Below, one piece after another: positions 58,860 to 64,000 of a stretch of DNA of 64,000 nucleotides (its first letter is position 1; every line of letters starts with the position of its first letter). Source of the DNA: Euptelea pleiosperma. Its lineage: Eukaryota > Streptophyta > Magnoliopsida > Ranunculales > Eupteleaceae. A program made the position numbers and the translations under genes. Below the pieces are notes generated by a model that saw only the letters and a program-made list of their open reading frames with translations, ran no database searches and was not told the origin of the DNA. The DNA lies in contig CM068547.1 in NCBI GenBank assembly GCA_035048495.1, positions 27,783,913-27,847,912 of the forward strand, in the 5' to 3' direction.

Positions 58860-59050
58860 GGAAATATCCATCTTTAGAATTAGATATTACTATTTTTTAT
58901 AATGCCTCGTTGTCGACCTACCCTGGTCCGGCCCTTTGACAACTCCATCTCTTCCCTATTATATCATGCAAACCTTCCTCGGTCTCAATTTTCTCCTTAT
59001 AAAAGATTAACAAATCCTTCTTATGGGATCAAGGCTTGAACAACAAAAAA
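58860..59050. other. Unassigned intergenic sequence
   Basis: No gene or recognised repeat between the local duplication and the next palindrome. Confidence 0.3.
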
Positions 59051-59054
59051 GATT

Positions 59055-59242
59055 CACCCCAATGGTCGGAAAGAAAATTTTTGAAGCGACGGTCATGCCC
59101 CAATGATCGCATGCCACATATACCCATGTTACTTTTAAGAAGTTTCTTTTAAACCAAATCCTAAAACCCAGGTATATGTGGCGTGCAATCAATGGGGGGA
59201 TATGGTCGATCGCTTCAAAAATCCTGCCCCTTCAAAAATTTT
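59055..59242. repeat. Palindrome of family E, copy 2
   Basis: GAAAATTTTTGAAGCGACGG faces CCTTCAAAAATTTTC, with CATATACCC/GGTATATG inside. Confidence 0.75.
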
Positions 59243-59547
59243 CTCTTGGTTGGACCTCACACTCCTAATGCTTGCATGAGAGGAGATTATGTCATACATC
59301 AACTAATACTAGAAAGCAACTCTTCCTCTGTGATAGCGATAGCTCTCATGACTTATACTAAAGATTCGGCATAACACTTAAAATATCTTGTTGTGGAATT
59401 TAAATTGATGGTCAAGAGGGACAAAGCGTCTATCTTTAGAATTAGGCGTTACGTCACTAATTTTGTAATGTATTGTAAAAAACGTGCCCAACCCAATGGA
59501 CATTTTACACCTTTCTACTCTTTTTATCTTCTATCTCTTTTGTTTAT

Positions 59548-59994
59548 GGGAAATTCTATTTGTACCCCATAAATTCCATAAGCACCCCCATTTTGGTGCT
59601 TTTTGGCCATAAATGCCCTTAAGACCAAAAAGTTAAAACCCAGCACCCCTTCGTCCCTCTCTCTCCCTCTCTCTCTCACCTTGAAAAATCAGGAGGAAAA
59701 ATAAAAGGAGGATGTCATTGCCGTCGCCGCCACTTCTACCACCACACTCTCTCTCTCTCGATCAAACAGGCCCCACGGTTGGGTTGGCCGTGGGGACTGT
59801 GTACCCCACGGCCAACCCAGCCCAGCCGGAGGGCATATTCGAGAGAGAGAGAGAGAGATGTGGAGAGGGAGAGAGAGAGGTGCAGAGGGAGGGACGAAGA
59901 GAAGGGTGCTGGGTTTTTTTTGTTTTTATGTCTAAGGGCACTTTTGTCCAAAATGAGGGGCTTATGGAATTGTGGAGTGCAAATAGAATTACCC
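59548..59994. mobile_element. MULE MITE with exact 9-bp target duplication
   Basis: TTTGTTTAT lies at 59539-59547 and 59995-60003. The ends GGGAAATTCTATTTG and CAAATAGAATTACCC are inverted. The arms include ATTCCATAAGC/GCTTATGGAAT and GGTGC/GCACCC. The interior has opposing CT and GA tracts. No transposase is present. Confidence 0.93.
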
Positions 59995-60079
59995 TTTGTT
60001 TATATCTCTTGGAAGGCAAACTTGTGGCTCACGCCATTGCAGCCCAAGCTAAAAACTTTGCAAATCCCTTTGATACTAT

Positions 60080-60708
60080 GATCCACGGTTTTAAAAACGG
60101 TCGTTAAATTCTGAATTTTTTTTTGAAGAAAAAACGGCCATTAAATTCCTTTAAATTTTCATTTAATTCTGTTTTATTTTTTTTTGAAATTTGAATTTCA
60201 GCGCCATTTTTTCCTTTAAAATCTGGTTTTTTCGTTTTTATTTTTTCCATTTTTGCCCCTGGCCGTTTCAATCCGTTTAAACGGTTTAAACGGTAACGCC
60301 CCCAGTCCGTTAAACCGTTAAAACGGCCTCCTTTAAACCTTGCTTTAAAATATGGCCGTCATAACGAAAATAACAGCCGTTATAATGGATTCAGACCTCC
60401 CCCATTACGTTATAACGAAAATAACGATTTATTTTCTGAAAAATTTTGTGAAAAAAAACCGGCCTTAAAATTTCCGTTTTTAAAATTTTCAATTTCAATT
60501 TCAAAATTTGAATTCTAGCACCATTTTCCCTGTTTTTCTGTTATTTTTCATTTTTGCCCTGGGCGTTACAATTCGCTATAACGGCCGTTATAATGGAAAA
60601 AACTGTTAGGCCCCCAGTCCGTTATAACGGCCCTTTTTAAACTTTGCTATGGCCATTTAAATGGCCCGTTATAACTTATGACGGGCCATATTAAAACCTT
60701 GGTCCAGA
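60080..60708. mobile_element. Cluster of family C MITEs, probably nested
   Basis: Three or more terminus-like points (GGTTTTAAAAACGG at 60090, TTTAAACCTTGCTTTAAAA at 60333, AAACTTTGCTATGG at 60637, AAAACCTTGG at 60693) and many CCGTTATAAC/GTTATAACGG words. The order suggests insertions of one copy in another. Confidence 0.7.
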
Positions 60709-60879
60709 TCATTGGATACTCTTTGAAATTCATGTGGTGGTCTTCAAGATTTGTGTCATGGGAATCTCGATGACCATTAGTGGTATGGACTCTGGAAGGA
60801 CAACGATACTACAGTTTTGTCCCTGATGCTATCAGTCGCACCGCACCTTAATAAAAGTCCCTTTTACTAGGATTAGAAC

Positions 60880-61560
60880 TTTGCTGATCCACCACAATAT
60901 GAGCCACGTGGCATATTCTTTGAGATTTCTGACTGTATGGATGTTTGACCCAAGGTTTAAAAGTACCGTTATAATGGTATAACGGACTGGAGGCATTACG
61001 GTTGGAACACCGTTATAATGGATTGTAACGCACGGGCAAAAATGGAAAAGGGGAAAATAACAGAAATAATGGAAAAGAAAAGGCGCTAAAATTCAAATTT
61101 TCAATAAAATTTATATTGGAAATAACGGGTGTTTTTAACAATATTTTTCAAAAAAATAATGGCCGTTATTTTTTCGGCATTAAAACAGTACATAATGTAA
61201 CAGGTGCAGTCCGAATCTGTTATAACGGCCATTATTTTTTATGTCCCTTATAACGGCCAATTTTTAAACAATGGTTTGGCCCAATTCTAGGTGGATCTAC
61301 AGTCAAAAATTAACCTGATTAATGAGTTCAATGCGTTGGATTGGAGTCATTTTCATGGGTTGAATTTTAACCGTGGAATTTGAGCATTATTGACCATTAC
61401 TTGGGGTACAAAGATCCGCAGGTTTGAAATCACTAATCAGGCTGATTTTTGGCAAGTGGCCCACTTAGGGATGGGGCAAACATCCATACGGTCAGCATCC
61501 TTTAAGAGTGTACCAAGTGGCTTATATTGTGGTCGATCAGCTAAGTTCTACTCTTTTACC
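60880..61560. mobile_element. Family A MITE interrupted by a family C MITE
   Basis: Left arm with GCTGATCCACCACAATATGA and CACGTG (60905-60910); right arm with CTTATATTGTGGTCGATCAG. The left arm is split at TTTGACCCA by the 60953-61274 insertion. Confidence 0.85.
60953..61274. mobile_element. Family C MITE nested in family A
   Basis: Flanked by TTTGACCCA (60944-60952) and TTTGGCCCA (61275-61283), a 9-bp duplication with one change. It starts AGGTTTAAAAGTACCGTTAT and ends TTTTTAAACAATGG. Confidence 0.88.
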
Positions 61561-61639
61561 ACAAATAATAATCGGGTCGGGTCTGAGTTTCTCTATATTC
61601 GATTAGATATGGACTAGATTGATCTAGACAGGTCTGCAT

Positions 61640-62090
61640 CGACATCAGGTGGCAATTTGGCCCCTGGCCCGCAGCCCGCGGCCCAGCCCGGCCCCAATCC
61701 GTGAAGCCTCCGGGCCGTGCCTGGGCTTGAGATTTGAGCCCGCTGCACTATCTGCCCGGCCCGTGAAGAGAGATTTGTGGGCTGGTCCCGCCTGGCCTGC
61801 AATCCAGCCTGTGAAGCCCGAATCCTCTTAAAAACTTGAATTTTAAAGTCCTCCCCCTATAATTATAAACATCTGTTTTCTAAGTTATTTTTCTACTTTT
61901 TTTTTAAATAGGCCTGGCCCGTAAGTCCAACCCGAAGCCCAGCCCACAAGTCAACCCGTGGCCCGGCCCATTAACCTCCGCCCGAGGCCCGACCTAGGAT
62001 ACGGCTGCGGGCTGGGCTTCGGCTTCAGAGTTTCAACATGGACCGGCCCGCCTCAGCCCGGCCCGACAGGTCAAATTGCCAGTGAAAATT
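61640..62090. mobile_element. GC-rich foldback MITE of GGCCCGGCC words
   Basis: The ends GGTGGCAATTTGGCC and GGTCAAATTGCCAGTG are inverted. The arms are dense in GGCCCG/CGGGCC, a marked GC peak in AT-rich surroundings. The ends resemble hAT MITEs; no 8-bp duplication could be confirmed. Confidence 0.75.
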
Positions 62091-62150
62091 GATCTTCCTT
62101 TATCAAGGGTTGACATTGAAGCAGCATCATTGGTCTACAACCAAGAAGCA

Positions 62151-62320
62151 GAAACAGAGAGAGACAGAGAGCGGGAGAGAGAGAGAGAGAGAGATTGTTC
62201 AAGGATGAGCGGGACTACCTCCAATCTCTTCCAACTATGGCAGATTCCTTCCACCAAACTACTTCTAAGGAGCTCCAGGCACCCGAAAGGTTCTCTCTCT
62301 CTCTCTCTCTCTCTCTTTTG
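62151..62320. repeat. GA and CT microsatellites around exon 1
   Basis: A GA-rich tract at about 62151-62194 lies before the start codon and a CT tract at about 62290-62316 follows the donor. They are complementary and could pair across the short exon. Confidence 0.85.
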
Positions 62321-63590
62321 GGTTCTTTTGTAGTAGGGCAATGAACTCAAAATCTTGCTGTCTTGCTGTTTTTCCATGCAAAACCATCAAATCGATCACT
62401 TTCTAGCATTTTGTTTAATACCCATTTGATGGTAAGCTCAAATATCACTTCCCCATCTCTCAATCTTCTTTTCTGTTGGAGCTTAATGAAAAGTTTTGGG
62501 TGAATTTTGTTTCTTCACAGGTACCCATATTTTTGGTTTTTGTACTACTTTTTAGAATTTTCTGCTTTCACTCTTATGTATATGAGTTCAAATCCATTAC
62601 TTTCTATCCTCTGGTGCAATGCCAATTTGATGGAAAGCTCAAATATTGCTTCTCTATGTTTCTATTTCTTGCAGTTTTATGTGGGTTTCTGTGATTTTTG
62701 TGAAACCCATCTGTTGGTTTGGAAAATGTTTTTTAGAGCAACACTCCAAACCTCTTCACTGGGGTGGCAGGGTTTTTTATTGCCTCATGGAGGAATGAAG
62801 TGGCATATCCTGACTGTCAATTTGATGGATGACCCTCTGCATTGGCCAAGTGGATAGTGCCCTTGTCCATATCATTCTTATTCTCTACCATGCATAATTT
62901 TCCCCTACGAATTGGGGAAAATTTTTGAAGCAGCGGATTTTTTGAAGCGGTGAAGTAGTGGCCAATCACATCCCGCTACAATCCGCTGATGCTTTTAAAC
63001 GAAACATGAAATGCTTTTGAACAGCAGATTGTGGCGCGATGTGATTAGCCACTGCTTCGCCACTTCAAAAATCCACTGCTTCAAATTTTATTAAATACAC
63101 AATGGGAAAAGAAACATGCCTCTTTTTCCATGTGGCGGAGTGTTATTGCGCTGAAAAATTGCCACATGGGAGATTTGAGGTGGAGGAATTTTTGGTCTGC
63201 CATCTCATCTGCCAATGTGGAAAGGAAACCCCACCACTGCAGTGAAAAAAGTTTGGAATGTCACTCCAGAGAACCCGTCCCATGGTTGGTCTTTTACTAT
63301 CTCTCTTGATTTCAATCTAATTTGGTTTTTTTAGTCATAATTTAAGTTACACTATGGACTTTTTGAAATTCATATCTGTTTTCAATCACAAACAACGGCG
63401 TACACGTAATCATGTGCTCATTTTTTTTTTTTTTGGTATTTTTCATGGCCAAGCAGGTTTGTTTTCAGTATCTGGAAAAGAAATCGGTGCGACCCTGTGC
63501 TTTTGTAAGAAAATGCAGACCGCCACCTATGAAGTTGTGAATGGTAGCTATGTTCCGGTGACCCAAAATAAACCCGAAACTGCTAAGGAG
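62205..63590 (+). CDS. Unrecognised gene, first two coding exons; continues past the window
   Basis: Exon 1 (62205-62289) begins MSGTTSNLFQLWQIPSTK and is basic and serine-rich, possibly a plastid or mitochondrial targeting segment. Exon 2 (63469-63590) reads VSGKEIGATLCFCKKMQTA then TYEVVNGSYVPVTQNKPETA. The donors GTTCTC and GTATTT and the acceptor TTTTCAG join in phase, giving 69 codons open to the end of exon 2. I do not recognise the family. Intron 1 contains a CT microsatellite and a palindrome (62928-63090). The leader has a GA tract (62151-62194). Confidence 0.55.
62928..63090. repeat. Palindrome of family E, copy 3
   Basis: GAAAATTTTTGAAGCAGCGG and AGTAGTGGCCAATCACAT face ATGTGATTAGCCACTGC and CACTGCTTCAAATTTT. 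It lies in intron 1 of the gene at 62205. Confidence 0.85.
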
Positions 63591-64000
63591 GTATTTCCTA
63601 CAATATTGTATCTACTTTTCTATAGCTAAGGGCTTCTGAAAGAATGAAAATCATTAAAAAACAGATAATCTCTAATAGAGATGCAGAAAGTAGTAATAGA
63701 CCCATATCTGATTTTATGGTCATCTCTTGCAACCGAGTAGGTGTCATGAAGAAATGAGTACTTAATTCTCAAAAACCTTCAATGGTGCTCATTTCTTAGA
63801 GTTTTGAAATTATTTGACACTCTTTAAGTTCACAACTTTTTTGAGAACCATCGCCTCCTTGTTCCTGAATCTTCACCTAATTGAGTTGATCTTGGTAATT
63901 ACAAAGTATTCCTGATTATGGGACTCTTAATTATATGTTAGACCATGTTAGAGACTTCAGTAGAATTGGCAAAGGAAAAATCTGTTTCACTTACAATTTT
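63591..64000 (+). other. Intron 2 of the unrecognised gene, to the window edge
   Basis: No further exon recognised before the end of the window. Confidence 0.4.

Noticed and set aside
59712..60107. 131-codon frame with arginine-glutamate repeats
   Set aside because: Lies across the MULE MITE at 59548-59994; it is the translation of GA-rich transposon sequence.

Overview
The window is plant nuclear DNA, almost certainly from an angiosperm. It is AT-rich and carries intron-containing genes with GT-AG introns, an L1 LINE, a Ty1-copia element and very many MITEs. The species cannot be told from the sequence. There are no rRNA genes, CRISPR arrays, prokaryotic genes or canonical tRNA genes.

Six gene models are supportable. 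(1) 273-2759 (+): a FORKED-like / VAN3-binding-protein family gene with seven exons and two apparent one-base losses in one exon. (2) 10572-30782 (+): a class 1 dynamin-related protein (DRP1), 15 exons, open for 613 codons, spread over 20 kb because its introns are filled with repeats. (3) 32265-40934 (-): an SGPP-type HAD phosphatase, five exons, 252 codons, convergent with DRP1. Its first intron holds a whole decayed Copia element. (4) 46576-50980 (+): a Myb/SANT-like (L10-interacting MYB type) gene, probably with a tiny 9-nt first coding exon and an old L1 in its first intron. (5) 54398-56085 (+): an expansin-like B gene, five exons. (6) 62205 to beyond the right edge (+): the first two exons of a gene I do not recognise.

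The space between genes, and most intron space, is occupied by layered transposons. The clearest are a full-length but dead L1 (17615-24151) with a 17-bp target duplication inside DRP1 intron 6; a Copia element (34764-40261) with a 5-bp duplication, itself containing a hAT-like MITE that contains a Tourist-like MITE; several Mutator-like MITEs with exact 9-bp duplications (3724-4555, 8955-9356, 59548-59994); and PIF/Harbinger-like MITEs with TTA/TAA duplications. One long-hairpin family recurs more than ten times and carries a G-box palindrome in its arms. Two insertions in DRP1 intron 3 look like L1 copies only 11 and 15 bp long.

The genes are not functionally linked: membrane fission and cytokinesis (DRP1), vein patterning (FORKED-like), sugar-phosphate clearance (SGPP), nuclear DNA binding (MYB-like) and cell wall (expansin-like). 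I found no evidence of a new multi-gene system. The interest lies in transposon structure and its effect on gene architecture.
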